In this document: piece by piece, positions 12,020 to 24,640 of the stretch
Layout: the number at the start of each line of letters is the position of its first letter
Position numbering within the stretch: position 1 is the first letter of the stretch
DNA from: Quercus robur
Lineage: Eukaryota > Streptophyta > Magnoliopsida > Fagales > Fagaceae
Length of the DNA: 64,000 bases
Assembly: GCF_932294415.1 (NCBI RefSeq)
Contig: NC_065536.1
Span: 7,376,474-7,440,473 of the forward strand
Direction of reading: 5' to 3'
The notes under the pieces: model-generated
Told to the model about the DNA's origin: nothing
Seen by the model: only the letters and a program-made list of their open reading frames with translations
Database searches by the model: none
Translations under genes and position numbers: made by a program

Positions 12020-14564
12020 CCATAAGGATCTTAAGCTAGAATTGCAAAGGTTTGGGCAATCCCTTTACAATTTTTCAATGTCAACAAAAAGCCCGCGACT
12101 ATAAATTTGATTTTATGTTTCTTATGGAAACCAAATTAGTTCAAGGGAAGGGTAGAGATATTTGGCATAGATGTGGTTTCACTGATGGTTGGGAGGTTCC
12201 TAGAGTGGGTCTTAGTGGGGGGCTGCTCCTTGCTTGGATGCCTAGGCAAAGTGTTAGTATTATTTTTGAGTCTACTCACCTTATCCATATCAACTTCTTG
12301 GATAATAAAGGTTTACCTACTTCTATCACTTTTGTTTATGGTCACCCTAAGCTAGCTAGGAGGGCAGAAGTTTGGCATCAGCTATTAGCTTTTAAAACTA
12401 AAGCACACCCCCAATGGATTTGCATTGGGGATTTTAATCAGATCCTAACTAGGGAGGAGAAATTCTCTTTCACACAGGGGAGTATTGCTTGTGCCAATTT
12501 CCTTCAACAAGTTATTTTTGTACCGAACTTATGTAGCTTGTCTGCCTCTGGACAAAGGTACACCTGGATGAACAATAGAGATGATACTAACTTGTTATGG
12601 AAAGATTAGATAGGGCTTTTGCAAGTATTGATTGGCTTAATCAATACCCTTCCTACTCTCTGAGGAATCTGCCTATTGTTCGATCGAATCATGGCCCTAT
12701 TATCCTGGATTTTGATAACCTTACTCCTTTTAGGAAAAGGCCCTTTAGGTTTGAGCATATGTGGACTACTCATCCTTCATGCAAAAACATGGTCCAATAG
12801 GCTTGGCTATTTCAGTCTCATGGGTCTAGAGCTGAACAATTATGGAAAAAACTTCTTAAAGTTAAAAAGATAGCTTTGGCTTGGAATAAGCAGGTGTTTG
12901 GGAAAGTTGAGAGAGTTATTAGACTGAAACAAGACCAATTGCAACAAATTCAAAATTCCATTTCAACAATTGAGGATGTTAGGTTGGAAAGATGTCTTAG
13001 GAATGATTTAGAAGAGCTTCTAAACAGAGAAGAGTTGATGTGGGCCCAGAAGGCAAGATCAAATTGGATTCTCCAAGGGGACAGGAACACTAAGTTCTTT
13101 CAGACTGTGGTTGGACAAAGAAGGGCTCGAAATAGAATCATACAAATCAAGAATGATCTTGGGTGCTTTACTGAAAATTCTAATGAAATTGAGGCCATCT
13201 TCACTAATCACTTTAGGTCTTGCTTTCAGAATTCAATTCAGTTAAGTTTTGATAGCATTGTTAAGGAACTTCAATCCCTCCCTATTCCTTCTCTCTCCCC
13301 TCAACAACTTGCTTCCCTCAACAAACCCATTACTGCTTCAGAGATTGAAGAATCTATTTTTCAAATTGGTGCCCACAAAACTCTTGGGCCTGATGGCATT
13401 CCTGCTTTTTTCTTCCATAAATATTGGGGCACTATCAAAACTGAAGTTATTAGTACTGTCTTAGCCTTCTTTCATTCAGGTTCTTTGTTTAAACCCCTCA
13501 ATCAAACTTTTATTACTCTCATTCCTAAAATACCTTTTCTAGAAGAGGTTTCTCATTTCAGACCTATTAGCCTCTGTAATGTTGTTTACAAAATCATCTA
13601 TAAGGTTTTGGTTAATAGGTTGAAGCCCCTGATGGATAGCATTATCGCCCCTTACCAGAATTCTTTCATTAAAGGGAGAAACATTTCTGATAACATCCTC
13701 ATCTCCCTTGAGATCATTGATACACTAAGAAGGGAAAAAGGGAGGAAGACCAATTTTGGAATGCTCAAGATTGATATGAGCGAAGCTTATGATAGGGTAA
13801 ATTGGACCTTCCTTAAGGCTGTCTTAACAGTAATGAAATTTGAGGACAAGTGGATTAAATGGATCATGGAATGTGTCACTACAGTTAGCTACACAATCCT
13901 TGTCAATGGCAATCTGACTTCTTCCTTTAAACCCTCCCAAGGGTTAAGACAGGGAGACCCTCTTTCACCCTATCTATTCCTTTTCTACGCAAACATCCTT
14001 TCTATCTCCCTATCTCAGGCACAGAACCTTAAGCAGATTCAGGGTGTGAAGGTTGGTAGAAATGGACTCTCCTTTACTCACCTCTTCTTTGCCAACGACT
14101 CACTTCTTTTCTTCAAGAAGGATAACAAGACTATTAAGAACTTGCAACTTATCCTGGATTGGTATTGTTCCATTTCTGGTCAGAAAATAAACCTTGCCAA
14201 ATCAGACTTGTATTGTTCTCCCAATATGCATGTTGAAGATCAGGAAAGCCTTGCTCAAACCCTTCAAGTTAATCTGGTCCAAAATCCAACCAAATACCTT
14301 GGAATGCACTTTAAGCTCAAAGGTAATAGATGCATTGATTTCCAATTTGTGGTGGACAAACTCCAAGCTAAACTCCAAAGTTGGAAGGCAAGATTGCTCT
14401 CCCAAGTTGGCAGAACTACCCTTATTACCTTTGTCCTTCAATCTTTGCCTCTATATACCTTTGCTTGCTTTCAGGTTCCTGATACCATTTGTAACAAAAT
14501 GGATTCTATCATTAGATCCTTCTGGTGGGGCATGAGCAAGGAGAGAGGAAACTGCATCTGCTAA
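12020..14564 (+). pseudogene. LINE ORF2: endonuclease and reverse transcriptase, catalytic Asp changed
   Basis: The endonuclease part (about 12025-12800) shows GLGNP, METKL, GLSGGLLLAW and IGDFNQIL in two frames; frame changes or stops occur near 12600 and 12800. From 12876 to 14564 the frame is open for 562 codons and holds the reverse transcriptase: GPDGIPAFFFHKYW, FRPISLCNVVYKI, KIDMSEAYDRVNW, GLRQGDPLSPYLF and the catalytic box FAND at about 14089. The family has F/YADD there; the first of the two Asp codons is AAC (Asn). This alone should abolish polymerisation. The first catalytic Asp, in KIDMSEAYD, is kept. Confidence 0.9.
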
Positions 14565-16010
14565 ATTGGGATAAGATTTGTAAACCCAAGAAGTTAGGTG
14601 GCTTAGGTTTGAAAAAGTTTAAACAGTTCTAGAAGTTAAACCACCAACCTCAGTCCCTGTTTGCTAGGACTTTTAAAGCAAAGTATCTCCTTAACTGCTC
14701 TATCTAGGATTGCTGTCCCAAACCACACCATTCTTGATTTTGGAAAAATATTATTCATAATGATCACCCAGCTTTAAGGGAAGGGAGATGGTGGATTAGG
14801 AAGGGGTTTGATATTCCTCTAAACCATTCAAGCTAGTTCCATTGTCCTTCTCTATACCTACCTGATCCTAGGTTGCCAACAGGCACAGTTGGTGACCTCA
14901 TTGAACATAACACTTCTTTTTGGAGACTTGGCTTGGTCAAAGCTCTATACCCCCCACAACAAGCAAATGACATTCTCCAAATTCCAATTCCCAAATCTAA
15001 TTCTGCCCAAGATAATTTGAAGTGGAAACATTCTAGCAGTGAAGAATACCAGGTAAGCATTGCCTATGACCTCATTAATAGTGAGACCTGGAACAATTCT
15101 AGATCTAATACGTTGGATCAGGTAATCTGGACCAAGGTTTGGAAAGTGCAGGTTCCTCTCAAAGTCAATACTTTTATTTGGAAGTTGTTGCAGGATTGCA
15201 TCCCTACATTTTGTTGCTTAAGACATAGAGGTATTCCTGTCACTACTTTGTGCCCTCTCTGCAATGAAGAGGATGAGACTCCTACCCATTTATTCCTCCT
15301 TTGTACCTTTTCTAGAGCCTACTGGCATGGCTCCACTCTTGCCATACATGCTTCAGACTTTCATGGTACTTCTATTCAGCAATGGCTAAGCATCATCCTT
15401 AGGAAGCACAACCTCAAGGATGAAGTCTCTATGGAGTACCTGCAAAATCTGTTCACAGTCCTCTGGACCATTTGGAATCATAGGAACAAAGTAATACACG
15501 AAGGATTATCTCCTAATCCGATGCAAGTAGTTCTAACAGCTCAATCTTTATCTTGCAGGTACAAGAGCTCATTCACTGCACAAGAATCTCTCACCAGTCT
15601 CAAACACAGATGTTGAACCCCAATCTGCAGCAGGATCATGACAACTCATCCTAAAGGTTACTGGTTTCAGGAATAAAAGGAAGAATAGATGTGCATATGT
15701 ATATGAAGCTGTTAATCTACAAGGAGCATGTGTGCTTTTTGGTGTCAGCAGTAGTGTATCTAGTACAGCTCTGGGAGTATTGCTTGAAGCTGTGGTGGAA
15801 GCATGTTTCATGGCATCTAATCATGGTCTTCTACAAATTTTGATTCTAGGTGATAGCAGAGGCCTGCTCAAAGCTTTTAATAACAGAGGAACCTCTAGTT
15901 GGCAGGACAACACTAGATTTGCTGATCTTGCTCTTTTGTTTCAAACTGGCTTAGTCTGCAAAATGATCTTAGTCCCCCCCTTTGCTGGGTTAATCCAGCT
16001 CTTTTGTGAC
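14565..16010 (+). pseudogene. LINE ORF2 C-terminus: zf-RVT and RNase H-like region, multiple stops
   Basis: After the frame break at 14564 the sequence still reads as LINE in pieces. Between 14873 and 15616 there is a zf-RVT-like segment (FIWKLLQDCIPTFCCLRHRG, then CPLCNEEDETPTHLFLLC). From 15725 to 15990 it resembles a plant RNase H-like domain (ALGVLLEAVVEACFMASNHG, then LILGDSRGLLKAFN). Stops and frame changes near 14570-14870 and 15610-15720 separate them. Confidence 0.8.
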
Positions 16011-16055
16011 TGTTTGTGGTTGTACTCCCTGTTTGTGGTATCCAAAAAAAAAAAA

Positions 16056-17677
16056 AAGTCTTAAACCCTTTTTTTTTTGCATTTATTCTGGAAATTTTTC
16101 CACTCCCTCAATTTAAAGCATAAAAATAATTTTTTAAGCTTCTTAATTTGTAGCTGTGTTGGACCTTCTTCTCCGTTCCTTTCAATTTTGGCTCCACTTC
16201 TGATTTGTCTTAAAAATATCCCTCTCTCATTTGGCTGTTCTTATAGGTCATGAAAACTAGCTTTACTTTGTATTTATTTTATCCTTGGTAGTGGTAGGAG
16301 GCAGAAAAAAAATCAACGTTTTATTCGGATAAAATAGAGTTATTCAGTGACTCTTGTTTAGCTTAACTTTAACCTTTACACAGATCATATTTATTATTTT
16401 GACTGTCATTCATTATTTTTGGTATAACTCATTCTGTTATTCATAGTGTGGGGTGGTGTAGCATGGGTTTTATGAAAAAAATAATAATTAAAAAATAATA
16501 ATATAGGTGGTCATGTCTACAATTCTCTTTCTTTGCCTTTTTTTATTAGATAGAACTTCACCTCTTCTTAAAAATTAAGAAGAAGATAGGTCTTCAAATA
16601 AAAATTAATATAATAAATTAAAAATTAAATTTGAGAAAAAAATTCAAAAAAATATGTATCTAATTTCTAGTTAATGAATATAATATATTGAAATAAACTA
16701 AGAGAATTTACTATATTATTAATTTTAAAAGAAATGTTAAATGACTTGAATACAAAAATTTAATTAGTATTTTTTCATCTAAATAAGAAAGTATAATAGA
16801 TTTTATATAAAAATTACTATTTAATAGATATTTAAATATATAAAATACCTCAATTTAATTCCCACCTTAGGCCCAAATAAAATACCTGGAGCCATCCTTG
16901 ATTCTAAGCCTAGTCACAGAATTAGTACGACTATTTTCATAAAGACTATCATGCATATGAATTTCATTTGGAATATATACATTTGAAAAATTCAAATTAT
17001 ATGTAAATTTTTTCAAAAGAATTAAAATATAATTTCTAGGCTAATGAATTTTATTGCTATAAAAAGTAATTTATTTTCACTTATATTTTTTATTTAGTTA
17101 GTTGGAATTTTAGTCATTTACTAAGCTGTCAAACTCAACTCATTGGCTCCTTTTTCCATTTCAAATTTTAAAGAGTAGCAAATTTGGGACTTTTGTTATG
17201 GTTGTATTAAATGTTAGACACATTTGTTTAGTAAGTTTTGGAAGATATATTTTAAATTGGAGAACTTTCATGCCAATTAACTATAATTTGCTTTCGATTT
17301 TTATTAGCTTTTGATTTATAGGTGATTGGATAGAATATTTTGGCAATGTCAGCTAGATTGGAGTTGTTGATGAGAATGAGTTTGGTTTACCTCCAATATT
17401 ATTTTAACTGGACATGTGCTTTTGTTTTAAGTATACAATGGCAAGTAGTAGTAGGTTTTAATCTCTACTTTTTATTTAGTTAGTAGATGATGTGACAGTC
17501 TCTTATTAAAACTAAAAGAAATTCTTTTTTAAAAAGTACTAGAGGTAAGCCAAACCCAATAAAAATATCTCTTTAATTTTTTAAAAGACACTAGTAGACA
17601 AAAACACTAACAGACAAAACTACAAATCTATCATAAAAAGCACAGAACTGTCAGAACATCACATGGCATGGGTGTTG
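16056..17677. other. AT-rich intergenic sequence, no gene seen
   Basis: This stretch is very AT-rich, with short A and T runs and no frame with coding character. It lies between the LINE tail and a 233-bp MITE. Confidence 0.5.
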
Positions 17678-17685
17678 TGTTATAC

Positions 17686-17918
17686 GGATTCAGATCAGGT
17701 GCAATACCTAAGTATTGCACCTGATGCAATAGCAATACACGGTTAAGATTGAAAGTTTAAAAAAGAAACATTCAATCTCAACCATTGAATAAAAAAAAGT
17801 TAAAAGGAAGTTGAAAAAGTTAAAATTAAAAACTGAAAGTGGTAAAAATTAATGTGAGTGGGTGTAGTGTAATTGCAACCGGTGCAATACCCTAGGTATT
17901 GCATCAGATCCAAATCCT
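17686..17918. mobile_element. 233-bp MITE with 8-bp target duplication
   Basis: The flanks repeat tgttatac (17678-17685 and 17919-17926). The ends are imperfect inverted repeats (ggattcagatcaggtgcaat on the left; attgcatcagatccaaatcc on the right). Next to each end is a small inner palindrome (gcaatacctaagtattgc and gcaataccctaggtattgc). The 8-bp duplication fits hAT or a short MULE. It has no coding capacity. Confidence 0.8.
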
Positions 17919-18600
17919 TGTTATACAGTTCACATTTGTTAGTCACTAGAGACGATAAGACACCACTTGTTATGAACTATTGTTTGTATAAAATTTATTT
18001 CTTTATAATTATTATAATTTAAGTGCTTACAAAATTTTAAAATATGCTAATCATTTTGAGTTATATTCTTTAAATATATTAAAATGTGTAGTATCTACGT
18101 CAAGTATCAATCTAATATAACTCATTTATTAAACAAATTGAAATGAGTTATTTATATATCCACCAAACATGAATAAAGTTAAGCGTGTTACATGAATTCG
18201 TGTCATGTTAACTTTTTTTTTTTTTTTAAATAACTTGTTTAACAGACATATCATATTAAAATTAAAGGATTTTGACACAATTATTGATAGAAATGGTATC
18301 TAAACATATCAAATCCAAACCCGTAGTCCGTGGAGCATAATAGATTCGATATATGGGCTATCTTCTTATCAATTTAGGCCCAACAATGGTCCCTGTCCAC
18401 CTGGTTGGTTCAAAATTACTTTTAATACCATTGTGAGGCCCAATAAGGTTTACTTTGCTGCCATGTTAAAATAATTTGGAAGAGATGACACATGCTTAGA
18501 TTGGTGTTGACTATTATTAGTATCTTTGGAAGTGATTCCTTCAATTGTCATCGATCCCACCTTGAACTTTGCACTTGCTTCACACTAGTAACTAGTCTAT

Positions 18601-18925
18601 GGGTGTGTTTGGATAGAACTTATTTTGCTGAAACTGAAAACTGAAAACTGAAAAAACTGTAGCAAAATAATTTTTAAATATGTAAATAGTGCTGTGGAAC
18701 CCATTTTTAATGAAAAAATTGATAAAAAATGAAATTTGTGGGTCCGTGAACAGTGCACATGTGCACTGTTCACTGCAGAAAGTCAACATTTGCGGTTACT
18801 GTTCAATGAACAGTAACCACAATACTCCAAAAACGCGTGAAAACCAAAAAAAAAAAAAAAAAAAAAAAAGAACAAAAATGCAGAGTAGAAAACGTGGACG
18901 TGAATAAGTTGAATACAAACACACA
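18601..18925. mobile_element. hAT-like MITE (family M1) inserted in duplication copy 2
   Basis: Same family as 6178-6475: it starts gtgtgtttggatagaactta and ends in caaacacac, with a long A-run near 18846. Copy 1 has the empty site at about 5590-5605 (cacactaatctctatcctcc), so the insertion came after the duplication. The target duplication is imperfect (tctat and actat). Confidence 0.8.
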
Positions 18926-19126
18926 CTATATCCTCCAATATAGGTGACATCAATATTGCTTCTAAATCCATTCTCTTTTGTTCTTCCTTTTCACATCTAA
19001 TACTTAGAATTTATGTATAGTTTAGCCCACACGTTAATTGTTTGGAGTCACTTTTATAATTGTCTTAAGGCTTGAGGTTCTTTCTACCGATTTTTCTCAG
19101 GGAAGAAAAGAATATTGGATGATGTA

Positions 19127-19318
19127 ACAACAGAGACGCGATCACAATTTTTTTCACAATTATGATTACAATTTGTTCATGTGACAAGTTGTGAGTGATA
19201 GAATAAAAGTGATGAGTCCATATAAGTTCACAACTCTATCACTTACAATTTATTATGTATATAAAATTTGTGACAAAATTGTGGCAAAAGTTATACTCTT
19301 GGCATTAGTTTGTACTCT
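19127..19318. mobile_element. About 192-bp insertion in duplication copy 2, probably a MITE
   Basis: Copy 1 reads gatgtaccatat without interruption near 5770. Copy 2 reads gatgta, then about 192 bp, then gtaccatat. The inserted part has inverted motifs (cacaatttttt near 19145; acaaaattgtgg near 19273). A 3-bp duplication (gta) is possible, but the ends are not certain. Confidence 0.55.
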
Positions 19319-19614
19319 GTACCATATTCCATCAAAAAGTAAAACATGTAGCTGCTTATTTTGTAGTTGACCATACGTATTAAACACGCCAGACTTTGCT
19401 TGGTCAAAGTCTAAGCCATTCCACATGCTTAATTGATTTCACTATTATTAATTATAATAATGGATATACGTTAAGACATTGGCTTCATGTGGAAAGAAAA
19501 AGTAACATAGTCCAATAACGAATATTGCAATGTGGTCTAAGACAATTCTTTTTTCGGTTTTTCAACTCTTGACCTCATTTATTTTAATCAACTCAACGCC
19601 TAATCTTTCCCTCC

Positions 19615-19616
<2 letters not shown>

Positions 19617-19655
<39 letters not shown>
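19617..19655. repeat. Poly-A tract
   Basis: An uninterrupted run of about 38-39 A in the upstream region of the second F-box gene, missing from copy 1. The length is assembly-sensitive. Confidence 0.8.
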
Positions 19656-19658
<3 letters not shown>

Positions 19659-20078
19659 TCAACGGCTAATCTAAATATTGCTAATTAGTGATTAGTGACA
19701 CCAATTAAGTTCATGTTAAATACATGGTCTAAAAGTGGCTAATTAGTGATTAATTACCACCACTAAGTTGTGTTAAACACAACTAAGTTATGTTTGACAT
19801 TTAGAATGTGAAAATTATAAATCTAGTAGACACGGCTGAAACTTTTTTTTTTTCAATGAATGTGTACAACACGTTTGAAACTTGGACCAAAAAGAATATC
19901 AACTTGAAGCTTTTGTGAAAATATATATAATAAATGCATCATCCAAAAACACACATAAGCTAGCAAATTTAAGAGCAAGAAACCTGAGACAAGGACATTG
20001 CTTTTGATTCTTAACTTTGGCTGGTTTTGCATATATACATCTTTGCAAGTAGTTTTTAAGATTGTTATCTCAAACTCA

Positions 20079-20739
20079 ATGGGAGGATTAATTGACATGT
20101 TGCCAGGAGATTGTGTATCCAAAATTCTATCTTTCACCTCTCCAACAGACGCATACAGATCTTCAATGGTGTCATCCATGTTTCATTCTGCAGCGGAGTC
20201 CGATGTTGTTTGGGAGATGTTCTTGCCAACTGATTATAAGGATGTTGTGTCAAGGCTGATCGCTCCTTTGACATTTACTACGAAGAAGGAGCTTTTTGTC
20301 TGTCTTTGCAATCTTGCTCTCATAGATGGTGGTAGAAAGGTAGGTTTAAAATGATATGCAAACTCACCTTTAAACATTTCTCACACATTAAATATTGACA
20401 CGTTAGGTAAATAAGTTTTATTTTATTTTATTTTTTTTTGAGAATGAGGTAAATAAGTTACTTGATAGAATTAGTTCTCATGAGTATATTCTATTAATTA
20501 AACTCTATTGACGTTTCTAAAAAAAAAAAAAAACCTATCGATAAAAAATAATATCTTGTTCTTGTGGTAAAAAAGTCATAATTATTACAAATTATTTGAT
20601 TTAAAAAAAAAGATTAATATATATATATAGCAAACTTATAATCTATTTTATAATTAATTATTATGAATTATTCCAAAAATATGTTTGAAATAACTTATTG
20701 GTTAATTAGCTTATTTATTGAATCTAATTTTAAGTTAAC

Positions 20740-20795
<56 letters not shown>

Positions 20796-21794
20796 GTTGA
20801 CATAAAAATAGATTCAACATCACATGACATAATTAATTTTTATTTTTTGTTTTATATTCCCAATAACGCAGAGCTTCAAGTTAGAGAAATTATCTGGCAA
20901 AATATCATATATGCTGTCAGCAAGAGAACTTTCCATAACATGGGGCAATGATCCAATGCAATGGAGCTGGAAATCAATACCTCAATCAAGGTTACTTTTC
21001 TCATGTTCTTTAAAATTGCCTACCATTTGATAGTATAAGTGTATGATATATATCGTTCTATGGCTATGGTAACAACAATTTTTTTTCTTTACTTATTAAA
21101 GTGACAAATTTCAATTGAAACATCTTATGGTTCACATGTGCCCAAAACAGTAAATGTGCCCGTGACTAACACTACTTATATTATGCCCAATTTATATATA
21201 ATAGAGTACATCGATAGTATGAATTTTTTTGTGTCATCATTAGACTTATTAATTGTTTTATATGGTTAGACAAAGAAAAAGAGAGGAAAATGAACTAACC
21301 AAAGCTTTCAACTTTTCCAAATTTTCTTCCATAGGTTCTCAGAAGTTGCTAAGCTTAGAACAACAAGTTGGTTAGAAATTCGTGGCAAAATCAATACTCA
21401 AATTTTATCATCAAACACAAGATATGGTGCTTATCTTATAATGAAAATTTCTAATCGTGCATATGGGCTCGATTCAATACCGTCTGAAGTGTCAATTGAG
21501 GTGGGCAACAAAGTATGTAATGGCATGGCTTATCTACGTCATGAAGATGGAATGCAGCAACAAATGGAGTACATGTTTTATAGGAACCGCATAGAAGTGT
21601 TGAGAAAGAGAGTGATAGAGGGCACTCAACGAACCTTAAATGAAAGAGAGGATGGGTGGTTGGAAATTGAGTTGGGAGAATTTTTTAGTGGTGAAGCTAA
21701 CGAAGAGGTGAAGATGAGTTTGATGGAGGTTAAGGGTTATCAATTAAAAGGAGGACTCGTCATTGAAGGAATTGAAGTAAGGCCTAGACATTAA
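20079..21794 (+). CDS. F-box protein with PP2-like domain, second copy, 3 exons, 279 aa
   Basis: The exons are 20079-20339, 20872-20990 and 21335-21794 (840 nt, GT/AG joints at the same positions as copy 1). The ATG used by copy 1 is ATC here (20067-20069), so translation most likely starts at the next in-frame ATG, removing four residues ahead of the F-box; the F-box itself is kept (MLPGDCVSKILSFTSPTDAY). The PP2 part is full length with about two dozen substitutions by eye. Examples are HGKI to RGKI, and differences in the charged stretch before the C-terminus. No stop or frameshift was seen. As with copy 1, the likely role is substrate recruitment to an SCF ubiquitin ligase, with a lectin-like PP2 domain. 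Confidence 0.87.
20745..20796. repeat. Compound (TA)n(GA)n microsatellite in intron 1
   Basis: A TA run followed directly by a GA run inside intron 1 of the second F-box gene. It is missing from copy 1, so it arose after the duplication. Confidence 0.85.
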
Positions 21795-22379
21795 TGAAGG
21801 AATGTATGCGTTAAACTGAGAGACAAAAAGAGTACAGGAAAGATGATACTAAACAAAAGAAAAAAAAATAAAGGTTTTTGCTTTTCCCAATTTATGTGTG
21901 TATACTAGATTTGATTGATTCTTTCATTTGTTTTATGTTTTAAAGTGCAAATTTATATAAGGTGAAGGAAGATAGTAGGAAATAAAGGATTTTAATGGTA
22001 GAAATTACATAGTACAAGCCACATTGTATAAGGTCTCTTACTAATTAAATTTCCACTCCCCTTGACGTTGTATTAGCTTCTGGTCCATTTCCCTTAAAAG
22101 GGATATGGTATCTCATAGAATTTCTTCCTTATTTAAATGTTATAGATTTATTTGATTTAATTGGTTACTTCAAAAGTGTCTATTTCTTTCAAACTTGAAT
22201 CAAGATGTGTAAATTTAGCGAAAGGAACCAATAAAAACTTGTCATGTGTTTTTTTTTTTCAATTTTAAATTTTGGTTATTTTATAAGGAAAGTTATATAA
22301 ATACATGACAAGTTGTGATTGGTGAAATATAAAATAAAACACAAAAAATAGTACAAAAGATTTGTATTCTAAGCAAGCA

Positions 22380-23133
22380 CTCTATTTTAAATAAGCGTGC
22401 AAATATTATTGATGAGGAACAAGGTACAACAAGCCACCAAGAGGGTTTGATCATACTAGAAGACTGAAATTAACATATTTACCAGCACCAACTAACACCG
22501 AAGGATAATAAATACCAAACATCAATCCACACACACCAAATACTAAACCAGCACATAATCTTAAGAGTTACATTTACGTAGTAGGCTTATTATGTAATAG
22601 TACTTCTTAGGGAGGCCGTACAAATATACGGTCCAAAAGATTTGACGACGCTTACTAAACTTCCACTCCCATTGTTGACCATATATTAGTTTATGGGATC
22701 TATTGTCGAGGAAGGAAGATAGATCCCCCAACTGTTCTTACAATTCTTTGGCAAAGTAGGACGACCAAGAGAACAATTAAGTAGGACCCATTCTAGATTC
22801 CAATAATCTGTTATGTTGGCACAGAAGCGTATCTCGAACAAGTTAGATATCTTCAATCATAAATAGAAATTACAAGAAGTTAGGAACAAAGTCTCTCTAT
22901 AAATAAAAAAAAAGATGTATACAACTTTTACTTTTCTGGGCAAGCATTGGAAACGGGTCAAGTTGCTGCACCATATCAACAGTGAGTGCCAAGTAGTCAT
23001 TTTGACTTCGGAAGAAGCAAGAGCCATGCTTGTTATATTCAGTTTCCCAAAACCCTTGATTGTTATTTACGCTCGTTGTTAGGTTGAGCCAGTATAAATT
23101 CAAAGCTCGCACGAGCCATGGGTCTTGTAGTAG
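22380..23133 (-). pseudogene. T2 ribonuclease pseudogene 1 (exon 2, partial exon 3, 3' flank)
   Basis: Exon 2 (about 23133-22929, minus) follows an AG acceptor and is open. It reads LLQDPWLVRALNLYWLNLTT and then GFWETEYNKHGSCFFRSQND, containing the family's second active-site motif (E-x2-KHGSC). The donor after it has changed relative to the intact gene. A shortened exon 3 is visible at about 22845-22690 (LFEIRFCANITDYW, then VLLNCSLGRPTLP). No exon 1 with signal peptide or the HGLW motif was found upstream, so the copy cannot make a working enzyme. The 22380-22680 part is the 3' flank shared with other family members. Confidence 0.8.
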
Positions 23134-23889
23134 CTGGAAAAAAATGCGCAATATTAAAAAGATATTAATAAAAGTTTAAAACCTAACCTAATGTAAAACC
23201 CCATTTTTGCTCTTGCTAATACCAACTTGCTCAGGCGAACTCTAGGATGAGCAATAAAACTATGATGTATTGGGTTTGAGTAGTCATACATGCATTTACT
23301 CCCTTGGGGTTATTGAACTGGGAGAATTTAACAACCTCTTGAATTACCTAACGTGTATTTGGGGAAAACTCCTTGCCGAGGGCCTATGCGACAAAGTCCT
23401 AGTGCCAATAAAAAAAAACAAAAAAAAAACGAACTTGCCAAATCATAATATTACGAAGTGTTGAATAGAGGTTACCACACACACAATTAAATCGCATGAA
23501 TCCAAAAAAAAATCAGTAAAACCCAAACCCACGTCGTTCTCCTAAAGAACAGCAGAGCCGGGAAGCCGCCAGAAACCCACACCAGTCTTTTAGCGAAAGG
23601 CCATGCAACTTTTCAATTTTCAGTTCTCACGAGTTTCACACTTTCACTTGGACTTGGGAGTGTCACGTGAGTGTAGACAAATAACACAGCCTTCTTCAGC
23701 AGGGGCTACAAAAGAGAAAAAAAAAAAAGCATAGTCTTCTGCCTTCAATCTCACAGACATGCATGTAACATTGAGTTGTCATTATCAGGTGGCGGGGCGG
23801 CTAGGTTATATACTGAACACCAAAACACCATGATAGTATAGTATGACATTGTTTGTAACATAGAGTTGAATCACAACTCACAGCAACCA

Positions 23890-24410
23890 TACAGAACCAA
23901 ACCAAACCTAACCAAATTGATGTCCGTTGGGGCAACCATTTATCGTTCCATATGTCAAGATTCTGCCCATTCCCGACCTGCCACCAATGACCTTGCCGAA
24001 CAATTGACTAAGCTGCTAAAATACTCTTCAAAGCATACGAAGGGTGGTTACCCAGTTCAGTTGAAAGATAGTCCCCGTTAGGAAAATATCGTGCCTTGAA
24101 GACCTTGTGAACTAAAGAATTGGTATTCGTTTGGAACCACCAACCTTACTTGGCCAAAAGAGGAAGATTGAATGCCTTTATATCCTTGAAAACCCAATCC
24201 TCTTTCATCTTTAGATAAACACATTTTTTCCCAACTTAGATAAACCATTTTATTTTTTTCATTAGCTTGACCCCATCAAAAATTGCGAATCATACTTGTC
24301 ATCTCATCACACAGGGTGTTGGGAAGCTTGAAAACGCTTACAGTATAAGTCGGAACAACCTGAGTAATAGTTTTGATTAATATCTCTTTACCAGCATTAT
24401 ATAGCAATTT
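23890..24410 (-). pseudogene. Fragment of a LINE ORF2 C-terminus
   Basis: Read on the minus strand, the segment gives AGKEILIKTITQVVPTYTVS near 24400, then KDERGLGFQGYKAFNLPLLA, KVFKARYFPNGDYL, LGNHPSYALKSILAA and GHWWQVGNGQNLDIWNDKWL. This is the usual order after the reverse transcriptase in plant L1 ORF2. Stops are present and both ends are truncated. It sits between T2 RNase remnants. Confidence 0.8.
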
Positions 24411-24529
24411 TTCTTTTCAACCTAACAGTTTATTAAAAAAAAAAGTAAAAAATGATGAAATTTTAAGATTAATAAAAATGGGGAATTAAATTTTCAAATA
24501 TTGACAGTTTTCACACCCACACAATAATA

Positions 24530-24604
24530 ATCCCTAGTGACTAGACTGAAATTAACCAACGGATGAAAACTACCAAACTTCCACACACCAAATACGTACT
24601 AAAC

Positions 24605-24640
<36 letters not shown>

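Larger units (their letters stand above)
9495..16055 (+). mobile_element. L1-type LINE (non-LTR retrotransposon), degenerate, nearly full length
   Basis: The order is that of plant L1 elements. A T/C-rich leader (about 9500-9900) is followed by an ORF1 with a DUF4283-like domain and CCHC zinc knuckle. ORF2 has an AP endonuclease domain, reverse transcriptase, zf-RVT-like zinc motif and RNase H-like tail. The element ends in an A-tract (16042-16055). It has several in-frame stops and frameshifts, so it cannot be autonomous. It lies between the two F-box duplication blocks. The 5' boundary is approximate, and I could not identify a clear target-site duplication. Confidence 0.9.
17968..22230 (+). 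repeat. F-box duplication block, copy 2
   Basis: Collinear with 4908-8705. It is longer because of two MITE insertions (18601-18925 and 19127-19318), a 39-bp poly-A tract, extra sequence in intron 1 (about 20412-20800, with TA and GA microsatellites) and smaller indels. The F-box gene it carries is open. Confidence 0.85.
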
